Source: Gammaproteobacteria bacterium
GTDB taxonomy: Bacteria > Pseudomonadota > Gammaproteobacteria > Chromatiales > Chromatiaceae
Assembly (NCBI GenBank): GCA_030065815.1
Contig: JASJCU010000003.1
Coordinates: forward strand, 1-64,000
DNA: 64,000 bases
Direction: 5' to 3'
A model generated the notes under the pieces. The model ran no database searches, had not been told where the DNA came from, and saw nothing but the letters and a program-made list of their open reading frames with translations. Every line of letters starts with the position of its first letter. The first letter of the stretch is position 1. Of this stretch, positions 30,052-41,166 are shown piece by piece. Made by a program: the position numbers and the translations under genes.

Positions 30052-30816
30052 TCAACCGGGCGCGCCGCGCCGTACCGGCGTGACCAGCAGCAGCGCGACG
30101 AACGCGAGTAGCGACAGCGGTGCCAGCCAGGTGCTGACCGCGAACAGCCGGCGCCAGCCGCGGTTGGCCGCACGCACGATCTCGAAGCGCTCGACATAGA
30201 CGGTCTCGCAGGCGCCGTTGCCACGGTCGTGACGGCTGATGCTGGTTCCGCGCACGAAGCCGTTCGCCGGGTTGCGGTACTCGGCGAGGTGGCCGCGCAG
30301 GCGCACCTGGTCGCCGGGGCGCGCGGCGAGGATCGCCTGCTGCACCTCGGGCCGGTCGGCGAGCAGGTGGTTGTTGGACAACGCGTCCTCGCGGAAGCGC
30401 CGCCCGACTGCAGCGTTCGGCCACGACGCCCAGCAGGTCCAGGTCGTGTTGTCGAAGTCCATGTCGCGGTACACGGCCGAGCGGACGTTGTCGCCCCAGA
30501 TCACGCAGATGTCCTTCAAGTTCAGGAAGTCCTGCCACTCGGCGTGGTAGATGTCGGTAAACGAGTGTGCATGGCTCATGCTGACAACCATGCCGTCGAG
30601 CTCGTAGTCGTACAGCGGCTTGATGCGGTAACGCTGGTCACCGGCGGCGACCGCGAACTCGGCGGTGCGTGTCTTGGTCTGGCGCGGTGCCTCGACAATG
30701 CGGCTGTCGAAGAACTCCGGCTCGGGCAGCGCATCGCGCTGCCACCAGCCGGCGACCAGCCCGAGCAGGCTGGCGATGAACAGCCACTTGGACAGTGTTT
30801 CGAGCAGGATCAGCAT
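30052..30816 (-). CDS. Uncharacterised membrane protein with N- and C-terminal TM helices
   Basis: Coherent 254-aa ORF between hisC and hisD; TM at both ends with a soluble middle. Confidence 0.75.
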   Translation of the reverse strand: MLILLETLSKWLFIASLLGLVAGWWQRDALPEPEFFDSRIVEAPRQTKTRTAEFAVAAGDQRYRIKPLYDYELDGMVVSMSHAHSFTDIYHAEWQDFLNLKDICVIWGDNVRSAVYRDMDFDNTTWTCWASWPNAAVGRRFREDALSNNHLLADRPEVQQAILAARPGDQVRLRGHLAEYRNPANGFVRGTSISRHDRGNGACETVYVERFEIVRAANRGWRRLFAVSTWLAPLSLLAFVALLLVTPVRRGAPG

Positions 30817-30872
30817 CGTACGGAAAGCGAATCGGGCATTTCTCTGTTATCGGCAGCCGCAAGCACCGACTT

Positions 30873-31171
30873 GAAGGGACGCAGAGAACGCGAAGAAGCG
30901 CAGAGGACGCAAAGAATCCGCAGAGATTGCAGAGTACGTGGCAGGGCTACTTTGCTTTGCGGCCCCTGCAGTCCGCTACGATTCCCTTTGCGCATTCACA
31001 GTTGATCCTTGGCAGCATCGACGGGAATTTCGTGCGCTCGTGAGGCTCACTGCCGCCTCCAGGCCGGGGACGCAGTGGATGCGGAATATCAACGGGGCCG
31101 CAAAGCACGATCAGATAATCAGCTCTGCGCTCACTGCGCAAGCTCTGCGCCCTCTGCGTCCCCTTTCGCCA
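30873..31171. repeat. Intergenic imperfect inverted repeat, purine-rich GACGCAGAGAACGCGAAG-type arms
   Basis: gggacgcagag (30876-30886) with inverted ctctgcgtccc (31152-31162); further CGCAGAG/CTCTGCG units in both arms. Confidence 0.75.
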
Positions 31172-31187
31172 ATCCGCAGAGGGCGGA

Positions 31188-32489
31188 CTAATCCTTGAGC
31201 CGGTACTCGGCCGAGCGCGCGTGCGCCTCGAGCCCTTCGCCGCGCGCCAGCGTTGATGCCGTGCGGCCGAGCGTGTCGGCACCGTCGGCCGAGACCAGGA
31301 TCAGGCTCGAGCGCTTCTGGAAGTCGTAGACGCCGAGCGGCGAGCTGAAGCGCGCGGTGCGCGACGTCGGCAACACGTGGTTCGGCCCGGCGCAATAGTC
31401 GCCGAGCGGCTCCGACGTGTAGCGGCCCATGAAGATCGCGCCGGCGTGGCGGATCTTGTTGGCATAGGCCTGCGCATCGGCGACCGACAGCTCGAGGTGC
31501 TCGGGGGCGATGAAGTTGCCGACCTCGGCGGCCTCGTCGAGGTCACGACAGACGATCAGCGCGCCGCGCGTGCGCAGTGCCGTGGCGATGATCTCGGCAC
31601 GCTCCATCGTCGGCAGCAGGCGATCGATGCTGTGTTCGACGCGGTCGACGAAGTCGCCGTCCGGGCACAGCAGGATCGACTGCGCGTCCTCGTCGTGCTC
31701 GGCCTGCGAGAACAGGTCCATCGCAATCCAGTCCGGATCGGTCTGGCCATCGCAGATCACGAGGATCTCCGACGGCCCGGCGACCATGTCGATGCCGACC
31801 TGGCCGAACACCGTGCGCTTGGCCGTCGCGACGTAGATGTTGCCCGGGCCGACGATCTTGTCGACCGCCGGCACCGACTCGGTGCCGTAGGCGAGCGCCG
31901 CGACCGCCTGCGCGCCGCCGACCGCGAACACCCGGTCGACGCCGCAGACGTGCGCCGCGGCCAGCACCAGCTCGTTGAGCTCGCCGCCCGGCGTCGGCAC
32001 GACCATGATCAGCTCGGCGACGCCGGCGACCTTGGCCGGCAGCGCGTTCATCAACACCGACGACGGGTACGCGGCCTTGCCGCCCGGCACGTACAGGCCG
32101 ACGCGGTCGAGCGGCGTGACCTGCTGGCCGAGCACGCTGCCATCGTCCTCGGTGTAGCTCCAGCCATCCATCTTCTGCCTTTCGGCATAGGCACGCACGC
32201 GGTCGGCGGCATGCTGCAGCGCGCTGCGCTGCTCGGTCGGGATCGTGCTCCAGGCCTGGGCCAGGCGCTCCAGCGAGATCTCCAGGTCGGCCGCCGACTG
32301 CGGCTGCCAGGCGTCGAAGCGCTTGGTGTAGTCGATCAGTGCCACGTCACCGCGCGCGCGGATGTCGGCGATTACGTCATTGACCACCTGGTTTACAGCG
32401 TCGTCGGACACAGAATCCCAGGCCAGCAGCGCGTCGAGCTGCTCCTGGAAATCGGCGTCGGCGGTGTTCAGTTTGCGTATGTCAGCCAT
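31188..32489 (-). CDS. hisD: Histidinol dehydrogenase
   Basis: [69 protein letters not shown]. Confidence 0.97.
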   Translation of the reverse strand: MADIRKLNTADADFQEQLDALLAWDSVSDDAVNQVVNDVIADIRARGDVALIDYTKRFDAWQPQSAADLEISLERLAQAWSTIPTEQRSALQHAADRVRAYAERQKMDGWSYTEDDGSVLGQQVTPLDRVGLYVPGGKAAYPSSVLMNALPAKVAGVAELIMVVPTPGGELNELVLAAAHVCGVDRVFAVGGAQAVAALAYGTESVPAVDKIVGPGNIYVATAKRTVFGQVGIDMVAGPSEILVICDGQTDPDWIAMDLFSQAEHDEDAQSILLCPDGDFVDRVEHSIDRLLPTMERAEIIATALRTRGALIVCRDLDEAAEVGNFIAPEHLELSVADAQAYANKIRHAGAIFMGRYTSEPLGDYCAGPNHVLPTSRTARFSSPLGVYDFQKRSSLILVSADGADTLGRTASTLARGEGLEAHARSAEYRLKD

Positions 32490-32510
32490 TGTTCAGCACC
32501 GAGTTGGAAA

Positions 32511-32624
32511 CTCAAAGGACTCGAAGACTCGAAGAACGCGAAGATATCTTTGGCCCTCTGATTCGACAACCGAGAATCCTTTGTGTTCTTTGCGCCTTTG
32601 CGGCCTTCGCGTTCGATACTCGGG
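32511..32624. repeat. Second purine-rich/pyrimidine-rich inverted intergenic repeat between hisD and hisG
   Basis: Left arm ctcaaaggactcgaagactcgaagaacgcgaag; right arm ctttgtgttctttgcgcctttgcggccttcgcgttcg. Confidence 0.7.
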
Positions 32625-32633
32625 ATCGAAACG

Positions 32634-33278
32634 TCAATCGCCCACCGCGTCGCGCAGCGCGTCGACCAGCGCCTGCACGGTCGCGTGTTTCATCTTCCAC
32701 GAGGCCTTGTTGACGACCAGGCGCGAGCTGATGTCGTGCATATGCTCGAGCGCGACCAGGCCGTTGGCCTTGAGCGTGTTGCCGGACTCGACCAGGTCGA
32801 CGATCAGCTCCGACAGGCCGACCAGCGGCGCCAGCTCCATCGAGCCGTACAGCTTGATCACCTCGACCTGCTGGCCGCGCGCGGCGAAGAAGGCGCGTGC
32901 AGCGCTGACGTACTTGGTCGCGATGCGCAGGCGGCGCGCGTTGGTGTCGGCGCCGGGACGGCCGGCGACCATCATCCGGCAGCGCGCGATCCTGAGGTCG
33001 AGCGGCTCGTACAGGCCGTCGCCGCCGTGCTCCATCAGCACGTCCTTGCCGGCGACGCCGAGATCGGCCGCGCCCCACTGCACGTAGGTCGGCACGTCGG
33101 TCGCGCGGATCAGCACGAACTTCACCTGCGGGTGCGAGGTATCGAGGATCAGTTTGCGGCTGCTCTCGGGGTCGTCGAGCGGCTCGATGCCGGCCTGCTT
33201 CAGCAGTGGCAGCGTGTCCTTGAAGATGCGCCCCTTGGACAGCGCGATGGTCAACGGCGATTCGATCGATATACCCAT
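32634..33278 (-). CDS. hisG: ATP phosphoribosyltransferase (short form)
   Basis: [55 protein letters not shown]. Confidence 0.97.
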   Translation of the reverse strand: MGISIESPLTIALSKGRIFKDTLPLLKQAGIEPLDDPESSRKLILDTSHPQVKFVLIRATDVPTYVQWGAADLGVAGKDVLMEHGGDGLYEPLDLRIARCRMMVAGRPGADTNARRLRIATKYVSAARAFFAARGQQVEVIKLYGSMELAPLVGLSELIVDLVESGNTLKANGLVALEHMHDISSRLVVNKASWKMKHATVQALVDALRDAVGD

Positions 33279-33282
33279 GGTG

Positions 33283-34584
<1,302 letters not shown>

Positions 34585-34646
34585 TTAATGATAAAGAAAA
34601 AGCGCCGCCAGCGGGAGGCCGTGGCGCGTCGCGACCGAGCGCGGTA

Positions 34647-34964
34647 TCAGTCGTCGGCGGCGATCAGCGCGGCGCAACCGGACATGTGCGCGAGGTCGAG
34701 GAGTTCTGCCGGTACGTCGACCAGCGACAGCGAGACGCCGTTGCGGCGGGCGACATGCAGCGCCTCAACGAGCAGCACCAGGCCCGCGCTGTTGGCATGG
34801 CCGACGCCGTCGAGCGACACGGTCAGCGCGGCGCCGCCATCGAGCCGGCGCTCGAGCAGCGGCCAGACCTCGGGCACCGAGCCGAAGTCGAGTCGACCGC
34901 TGAGCCGCACGCGGCCGTCGCCGTCGTCGCTCAGGCGCGCCTGATTCGCGGCGTCACTCGCCAC
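34647..34964 (-). CDS. mlaB: STAS-domain protein, MlaB-like
   Basis: VRLSGRLDFGSVPEVWPLL; VSLDGVGHANSAGLVLLVEALH; position downstream of mlaC. Confidence 0.88.
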   Translation of the reverse strand: MASDAANQARLSDDGDGRVRLSGRLDFGSVPEVWPLLERRLDGGAALTVSLDGVGHANSAGLVLLVEALHVARRNGVSLSLVDVPAELLDLAHMSGCAALIAADD

Positions 34965-35574
34965 CGGGATTGCGGTTCTTTTCGGCCAGCGCCGTGATCA
35001 GGCCGTCGATGCCGCTGCGCCGCACGACGGTCGTGAACTGGCTGCGGTAGTTGGTGATCAGGCTGACGCCGTCGATGACGACATCGTAGACCTGCCACTG
35101 CTGTTCGTTTCTGACCAGCCGGTAATCGACCGGTACCGGCGGCGCCGCGCCCGATGCGACGCGCGTCTGCACGACCACCTTGTCGGCGTCCGGCGCCGAC
35201 TTGAACGGCAGGTACTCGATCGTCTGCCCGGAGTAGCCGAGCAGCGCGGTCGCGTAGGTGCGGATCAGCATCTCGCGGAACTCGCGGGTCACGCCGGCCT
35301 TCTGCTCGTCGGTGGCGCGTCGCCAGAAGCGCCCCAGCGCCGACTGCGACATGCGCTGGAAGTCGAAATGTGGCAGCACCGTGGTCTCGACCAGCGGGTA
35401 GATCAGCTTCGGATCGGCCTCGAGCTCGGCACGCCGCGCCGACACCTCGGCCAGCACCTTTTCGCCGGTCGATCGCACCAGCTGCTGCGGATCGTTGACC
35501 GCCGCGGCAGCCGCGTACGACGACAGCAGGAACAGCGCCACGATCAGTGTTCGGTAACCCGTTAGCACACGCAT
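34954..35574 (-). CDS. mlaC: Phospholipid-binding protein MlaC
   Basis: Signal peptide; VETTVLPHFDFQRMSQSALGRFWRRATDEQK; mla operon context. Confidence 0.95.
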   Translation of the reverse strand: MRVLTGYRTLIVALFLLSSYAAAAAVNDPQQLVRSTGEKVLAEVSARRAELEADPKLIYPLVETTVLPHFDFQRMSQSALGRFWRRATDEQKAGVTREFREMLIRTYATALLGYSGQTIEYLPFKSAPDADKVVVQTRVASGAAPPVPVDYRLVRNEQQWQVYDVVIDGVSLITNYRSQFTTVVRRSGIDGLITALAEKNRNPGGE

Positions 35575-36044
35575 CAGTTTGCTCCTTCCTGTGCCCTGCC
35601 GTAGATGAACTGCCCGATCACTTCCTCGAGGACCAGCGCAGACTGGGTAACGGCAATTTCACTATCCGCTTTAAGGACATCCTCGCTGCCGCCCGGATCC
35701 AGGCCGACGTACTGTTCACCGAGCAGCCCGGCGGTCAGGATCTTGGCAAAGGTATCATCCGGAATATTGTCGTACTGGGAATAAATTCCCAAAACGGCGA
35801 CGGCGCGGAAGTCCTCGGCGTCATAATAGATGTCCAGTACACGTCCGACCTCGACGCCGGCCAATGTTACCGGCGCCTTGACCTTGAGACCGCCGATATT
35901 GTCAAAACGTGCGATCACGGGGTACGAATCGCCGCTGTTCACGGTGCCCAGGTTGCTGACCTGCATCGCGAGAAAGAACAGCGCGACGAATCCGGCCGCC
36001 ATGAAAGCACCGACCAGTAGTTCCAGTTGAGTCGTTTTCGACAT
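35574..36044 (-). CDS. mlaD: Outer membrane lipid asymmetry protein MlaD (MCE domain)
   Basis: LLVGAFMAAGFVALFFLA TM; VARFDNIGGLKVKAPVTLAGVEVGRV MCE motif. Confidence 0.96.
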   Translation of the reverse strand: MSKTTQLELLVGAFMAAGFVALFFLAMQVSNLGTVNSGDSYPVIARFDNIGGLKVKAPVTLAGVEVGRVLDIYYDAEDFRAVAVLGIYSQYDNIPDDTFAKILTAGLLGEQYVGLDPGGSEDVLKADSEIAVTQSALVLEEVIGQFIYGRAQEGAN

Positions 36045-36055
36045 ATCTCGCTTCT

Positions 36056-36832
36056 CTAGTTGAACATCAGCGCGGTCAGCACGAAATCCAGGCCGAGCAC
36101 CGCCAGCGACGAATGCACGACGGTGCGCGTCGTCGCGCGGCTGACGCCTTCCGAAGTCGGCACACAATCGTAGCCCTGGAAGATCGCGATCCAGGTGCAG
36201 ACGACGCCGAACACCACGGACTTGATGACACCGTTGAGGATGTCCTCGTTCCAGTCGATCTGCGACTGCATCTGTGCCCAGTAGGTGCCGTCGTCGACAC
36301 CGAGCAGGCCGACACCGACGAACCAGCCGCCGTAGACGCCGAGCATGCTGAACATCGCCGCGAGCAGCGGCATCGACAGGATGCCGGCGATCAGGCGCGG
36401 CGTCAGCACCCGGTGCTGCGGATTGACCGCCATCATCTCCAGACCCGACAGCTGTTCTGTCGACTTCATCAGGCCGATCTCGGCCGACAGCGCCGAGCCG
36501 GCGCGTCCGGCGAACAGCAGCGCCGTGACCACCGGCCCGAGTTCGCGCACCAGCGATGCCGCGACCATGACTCCGAGCGTAGCCTCGGCGCCGAAGCGCG
36601 ACAGGATATAGTAGCCCTGCAGGCCGAGAACCATGCCGACGAAGACCCCGGACACGGCGATGATCAGCACGGTCAGGACGCCGACCGAGAACAGCTGCTC
36701 GAGCAGCAGGCGTGGCCGCCGCAGCATCGCCGGCACCCCGGCCAGCATGCCGAGCATCAGCAGGTTGGCGCGGCCGAGGCGCGCCGAGAACGCGAGTCCG
36801 GAACGCCCGAGCGCGGCCAGCTGGCGGATCAT
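36056..36832 (-). CDS. mlaE: ABC transporter permease MlaE
   Basis: GMVLGLQGYYILSRFGAEATLGVMVAASLVRELGPVVTALLFAGRAGSALSAEIGLMK. Confidence 0.97.
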   Translation of the reverse strand: MIRQLAALGRSGLAFSARLGRANLLMLGMLAGVPAMLRRPRLLLEQLFSVGVLTVLIIAVSGVFVGMVLGLQGYYILSRFGAEATLGVMVAASLVRELGPVVTALLFAGRAGSALSAEIGLMKSTEQLSGLEMMAVNPQHRVLTPRLIAGILSMPLLAAMFSMLGVYGGWFVGVGLLGVDDGTYWAQMQSQIDWNEDILNGVIKSVVFGVVCTWIAIFQGYDCVPTSEGVSRATTRTVVHSSLAVLGLDFVLTALMFN

Positions 36833-37650
36833 GCGCCATCCCCGAACAGGTCCGCCGTCAGCCCCGCTGACGGGTAATGGAACGGCACCGGCCCGTCCGG
36901 CAGGCCGCCGATGAACTGACGCGTCGACGCGCCCTCGCTGCTGCGCAGCTGGTCCGGCGCGCCCGACTCGATGACCTTGCCGCCCGATATCACGTATACC
37001 AGGTCGGCGATCGACAGGGTCTCCTGCACGTCGTGCGAGACGACGATGCTGCTGACCCCGGCCGCGTCGTTGAGACGGCGGATCAGCTGCACCAGCACGC
37101 CCATCGAGATCGGGTCCTGCCCGGTGAACGGCTCGTCGTACATGATCATCATCGGATCGAGCGCGATCGCGCGCGCCATCGCGACGCGCCGCGCCATGCC
37201 GCCCGACAGCTCGCCCGGCATCAGTCGACGCGCACCGCGCAGGCCGACCGCCTCGAGCTTCATCAGCACCAGCTTGCGGATCATCGACGCGTTCAGCCGG
37301 GTGTGCTCACGCAGTGGGTAGGCGACGTTGTCGAACACCGACAGGTCGGTCAGCAGCGCGCCGGTCTGGAACAGCATGCCCATGCGCATGCGCAGTTCGT
37401 AGAGCTCGCGCGTCGACAGCTCGTGGACGTTGAGCCCGTCGACCTCTATCGTGCCGGCGTCCGGGCGCAGCTGCCCGCCGATCAGCTTCAGCAGCGTCGT
37501 CTTGCCGGTGCCCGACGGCCCCATGATCGCGGTCACGCCACCGCGCGGGATATCGATGTCGACGCCGTCGAAGATCACGCGGCTGCCGCGGTTGAACGTC
37601 AGGCCGCGGATGCGTACGAGCGTGTCATTGGGCGCTGCTGCATGGTTCAT
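36829..37650 (-). CDS. mlaF: ABC transporter ATP-binding protein MlaF
   Basis: IMGPSGTGKTTLLKLIGG; LSGGMARRVAMARAIALDPMMIMYDEPFTGQDPIS. Confidence 0.97.
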   Translation of the reverse strand: MNHAAAPNDTLVRIRGLTFNRGSRVIFDGVDIDIPRGGVTAIMGPSGTGKTTLLKLIGGQLRPDAGTIEVDGLNVHELSTRELYELRMRMGMLFQTGALLTDLSVFDNVAYPLREHTRLNASMIRKLVLMKLEAVGLRGARRLMPGELSGGMARRVAMARAIALDPMMIMYDEPFTGQDPISMGVLVQLIRRLNDAAGVSSIVVSHDVQETLSIADLVYVISGGKVIESGAPDQLRSSEGASTRQFIGGLPDGPVPFHYPSAGLTADLFGDGA

Positions 37651-37765
37651 TAAAGGCTCGGTCGGCCGCAAAGCGGGGGCGGGCCTCAAGCCCGGCGGCC
37701 GGCAACTGTGCAAGCCGTCAATTTTCCGCGGCGCACAACGGGGCGTCAAGCGAGGCCGGTAATGG

Positions 37766-38323
37766 TCAGGCGCGACCCATCAGTTCGAGCAGCGTGCGCA
37801 GCTCGCCAACCCGGCCCGGGTCGCCGCAGGGTCCGTCGATGATCAGGGCCTCGGCGCGTCGATCCAGACCGTCGGCGCGCCGGCGCAGCGCGCGCAGATC
37901 GAAGTCGTCGAGCCACCAGCGCACGACGCAGCGCCGACGCTGCGGGTCGCACCAGCGATCGTCGTCGTCGCGTGGCCACTGCGGCAGATGGGTGACGGCC
38001 GGGTCGGCGCGGTCGACGAGCAGCACGATGCGCGGATCGCCGACGGCCGCGGCGACGGCGGCCGCCGCGGCCGCATCGCCGCTGCCCGTGGCGATAAAAC
38101 AGCGGAAGCCGTCCGGTGTGTCGGCCAGGGCCTCGGCAAATGCCGCGGCGTCGAGCGCGCGCCAGTCGTGCGGCATCAGCAGCACGCAGTCGCAGTCGTT
38201 GGCGTAGTAGCCGAGCCGCCAGTCCTCGGGCAGATCGTCGGGGTAGTAGCTGCCCGCCCAGTCGGCAGGCGCGAGCCCCGCCGTGCCGAGCAGCAGGGCG
38301 CGCGGCGGGGTAACATCGCTCAC
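37766..38323 (-). CDS. Uncharacterised protein with DUF72-like N-terminal motif
   Basis: GTAGLAPADWAGSYYPDDLPEDWRLGYYAND; only remotely DUF72-like. Confidence 0.55.
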   Translation of the reverse strand: MSDVTPPRALLLGTAGLAPADWAGSYYPDDLPEDWRLGYYANDCDCVLLMPHDWRALDAAAFAEALADTPDGFRCFIATGSGDAAAAAAVAAAVGDPRIVLLVDRADPAVTHLPQWPRDDDDRWCDPQRRRCVVRWWLDDFDLRALRRRADGLDRRAEALIIDGPCGDPGRVGELRTLLELMGRA

Positions 38324-38353
38324 GGCAGGAATCGACAGGACGACATCGGCGAC

Positions 38354-38539
38354 ATGGGTGAGATTCTACCGTTCCGCAGGCCCAGGGCGAGCGACAAACA
38401 CCGCGGCAAGACGCTGTGCCGCCACGGTCACCACAAGTGGCAGGTCGACAAGGCGCGCGTGTTCGACACCAAGGAGGGCCGCCTGGTCACGCGCTACCGC
38501 TGCGAACGCTGCGGCCAGACCAAGACGCGCGCCGAGTAA
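38354..38539 (+). CDS. Small zinc-ribbon-like protein (61 aa)
   Basis: TLCRHGHHKWQVDKARVFDTKEGRLVTRYRCERCGQTK. Confidence 0.6.
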   Translation: MGEILPFRRPRASDKHRGKTLCRHGHHKWQVDKARVFDTKEGRLVTRYRCERCGQTKTRAE

Positions 38540-38628
38540 GCGCCGGCGTCGGCGCGTCGCTTGGACAAGCCCTGCGGCTTTGGCGACAATCCGCGCTCCC
38601 GACACAGGCCCCTCGACACCCGTCACCC

Positions 38629-39606
38629 ATGCTGCTCGCCATTGCCTCCATCGTGTTCGGCCTCGGACTGCTGGTCTGGGCCGCCGACCGCTTTGTGATC
38701 GGCGCCGCGGCGCTGGCCCGCAACCTCGGCGTGCCGCCGCTGCTGATCGGCCTGACCATTGTCGGCTTCGGCACCTCGGCGCCGGAGATCCTGGTCTCGA
38801 CGATGGCCGCGCTGCAGGGCAACCCGGGGCTCGCGATCGGCAACGCGATCGGCTCGAATATCGCCAACATTGCGCTGATCCTCGGCGCCACGGCGCTGAT
38901 CGCACCGCTGACGGTGCATTCCGACATCCTGCGCCGCGAATACCCACTGCTGCTGTTCGTCAGCGTCGGCGCCTATCTGCTGCTGTTCGACGGCACGCTC
39001 GACGGCGGCGACGGCCTGATGCTGATGACCGCACTGGTGCTGAGCATGCTGCTGCTGGTGCGCATCGGCATGGCGCGCCAGGGTCCCGATCCGCTGGCCG
39101 ACGAGATCGAGGCCGAGATCCCCAGCGACGTGTCGACGCCGGCCGCGACCGGCTGGTTCCTGCTCGGCCTGGCCCTGCTCGTCGTCAGCTCGCGGATGCT
39201 GGTCTGGGGGTCGGTCGAGGTCGCGACCGCGCTCGGTGTCAGCGACCTGGTGATCGGCCTGACCATCGTCGCGATCGGCACCAGCCTGCCGGAACTGGCC
39301 GCCAGTATCATGAGCGCGCTGAAGAACGAACACGACCTGGCGATCGGCAACGTCATCGGGTCCAATCTGTGGAACCTGCTCGCGGTGCTCGGCGTGCCCG
39401 GCCTGCTCGCCCCCGGCCTGGTACCGGCCGAGGCCGTCGATCGCGACATGCTGGTGATGCTCGGCCTGACCCTGGCGCTGTTCGTGATGGGACGCGGCTC
39501 GCGCACCCGCGGGGTCATCAATCGTCTCGAGGGCGGCCTGCTGCTCGGCTGCTTCATCGCCTACCAGGGTCTGCTGGTATGGCAGACGCAGGCCGCGATG
39601 TCGTGA
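38629..39606 (+). CDS. CaCA-family Na+/Ca2+ antiporter (YrbG-like)
   Basis: Duplicated motifs IVGFGTSAPEILVS and IVAIGTSLPELAAS; GNAIGSNIANI / GNVIGSNLWNLL. Confidence 0.93.
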   Translation: MLLAIASIVFGLGLLVWAADRFVIGAAALARNLGVPPLLIGLTIVGFGTSAPEILVSTMAALQGNPGLAIGNAIGSNIANIALILGATALIAPLTVHSDILRREYPLLLFVSVGAYLLLFDGTLDGGDGLMLMTALVLSMLLLVRIGMARQGPDPLADEIEAEIPSDVSTPAATGWFLLGLALLVVSSRMLVWGSVEVATALGVSDLVIGLTIVAIGTSLPELAASIMSALKNEHDLAIGNVIGSNLWNLLAVLGVPGLLAPGLVPAEAVDRDMLVMLGLTLALFVMGRGSRTRGVINRLEGGLLLGCFIAYQGLLVWQTQAAMS

Positions 39607-39640
39607 TGGTCACAGCCGAAACCTGACGCGGAGAATCGCC

Positions 39641-40618
39641 ATGCCAGCCAGCGCCGACACCCTACGCCGCTCCGCGATCAGCGTCGTCGAAATCGAACGC
39701 GACGCCGTCGGCGCGCTGGTCGAGCGCATCGACGACCGCTTCGTGCGCGCCTGCGAGCACATCCTCGCGTGCCGCGGGCGCGTGGTCGTGACCGGCATGG
39801 GCAAGTCCGGGCACGTCGCCAAGAAGATCGCCGCGACCCTGGCCAGTACCGGCACGCCGGCGTTCTTCGTCCATCCCGGCGAGGCCAGCCACGGCGACCT
39901 CGGCATGATCACGGCGAGCGACGTCGTGCTGGCCCTGTCCAACTCCGGCGAGACCAGCGAGATCGTGACCATCGTGCCGCTGATCAGCCGCATGGGCGCA
40001 CCGCTGATCAGCATGACCGGCAGGCCCGGCTCGACGCTGGCCCGCGAGGCCGACGTCAATCTCGACGTCAGCGTCGCCAAGGAGGCCTGTCCGCACGACC
40101 TCGCACCGACCGCGAGCACGACCGCGGCGCTGGTCATGGGCGACGCGCTGGCGATCGCGCTGCTCGAGGCACGCGGCTTCACGGCCGAGGACTTCGCGCT
40201 GTCCCACCCCGGCGGCAGCCTCGGCCGGCGCCTGCTGCTGCACGTCCACGACATCATGCACAAGGGGGCGCAGATCCCGGCGGTCGACCATGGCGCATCG
40301 CTGCGCGACGCGCTGATGGAGATGACGGCGAAGGGCCTCGGCATGACCGCGGTCACCGACGACGACGGCCGCGCGATCGGCGTGTTCACCGACGGCGACC
40401 TGCGCCGCTGCATCGATCGCGGGCTCGATGTCCGCGACGCCCGCGTCGGCGAGGTCATGACCCCGGGCGGGAAACACATTGCACCCGAACGCCTGGCCGT
40501 CGACGCGGTCAACCTGATGGAAGAGAACAAGATCAACGCGCTGCTCGTGATCGACGCCGACCGGCGGCTGTGCGGCGCACTGAACATGCACGACCTGCTG
40601 CGCGCAGGCGTCGTCTGA
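39641..40618 (+). CDS. kdsD: Arabinose-5-phosphate isomerase KdsD
   Basis: SIS domain VVTGMGKSGHVAKKIAATLASTGTPAFFVHPGEASHGDLGM; C-terminal CBS pair. Confidence 0.97.
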   Translation: MPASADTLRRSAISVVEIERDAVGALVERIDDRFVRACEHILACRGRVVVTGMGKSGHVAKKIAATLASTGTPAFFVHPGEASHGDLGMITASDVVLALSNSGETSEIVTIVPLISRMGAPLISMTGRPGSTLAREADVNLDVSVAKEACPHDLAPTASTTAALVMGDALAIALLEARGFTAEDFALSHPGGSLGRRLLLHVHDIMHKGAQIPAVDHGASLRDALMEMTAKGLGMTAVTDDDGRAIGVFTDGDLRRCIDRGLDVRDARVGEVMTPGGKHIAPERLAVDAVNLMEENKINALLVIDADRRLCGALNMHDLLRAGVV

Positions 40619-40632
40619 CACAAGGGACCACG

Positions 40633-41157
40633 ATGCAGGACATCTACCGCAAGGCCGAGGGCATCCGCCTGGTCATCTTCGACGTCGACGGCGTGCTCAC
40701 CGACGGCAGCCTGTTCATCGGCGACGACGGCCAGGAGTACAAGGCGTTCCACTCCAAGGACGGACACGGCATGGTCATGCTGCAGCACAGCGGCGTGCAG
40801 ATCGCGATCATCACCGGTCGCACCTCGGAGGTCGTGCGCATCCGCATGGCCAGCCTCGGCATCGAGCACGTCTACCAGGGCAAGCGCGAAAAGCTGCCGG
40901 CCTACGAGGAACTCAAGCACGCGACCGGCCTCGACGACGCCCAGATCGCCTACGTCGGCGACGACGTCGTCGACCTGCCGGTCATGACCCGCGTCGGACT
41001 CGCGATCGCGGTGCAGGACGCGCACGCGCTGGCCAAGCGCCACGCCCACTGGGTCACGCCGAGCGGCGGCGGGCGCGGCGCCGCGCGCGAGGTCTGCGAA
41101 CTGGTCATGGACGCCCAGGGCAAGCTGCAGGGCCTGTTGCAGGCCTACACGGACTAA
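40633..41157 (+). CDS. kdsC: KDO-8-phosphate phosphatase KdsC
   Basis: LVIFDVDGVLTDGSL; AIITGRTSEVV; YVGDDVVDLPVM. Confidence 0.96.
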   Translation: MQDIYRKAEGIRLVIFDVDGVLTDGSLFIGDDGQEYKAFHSKDGHGMVMLQHSGVQIAIITGRTSEVVRIRMASLGIEHVYQGKREKLPAYEELKHATGLDDAQIAYVGDDVVDLPVMTRVGLAIAVQDAHALAKRHAHWVTPSGGGRGAAREVCELVMDAQGKLQGLLQAYTD

Positions 41158-41166
41158 GGCCCGGAG

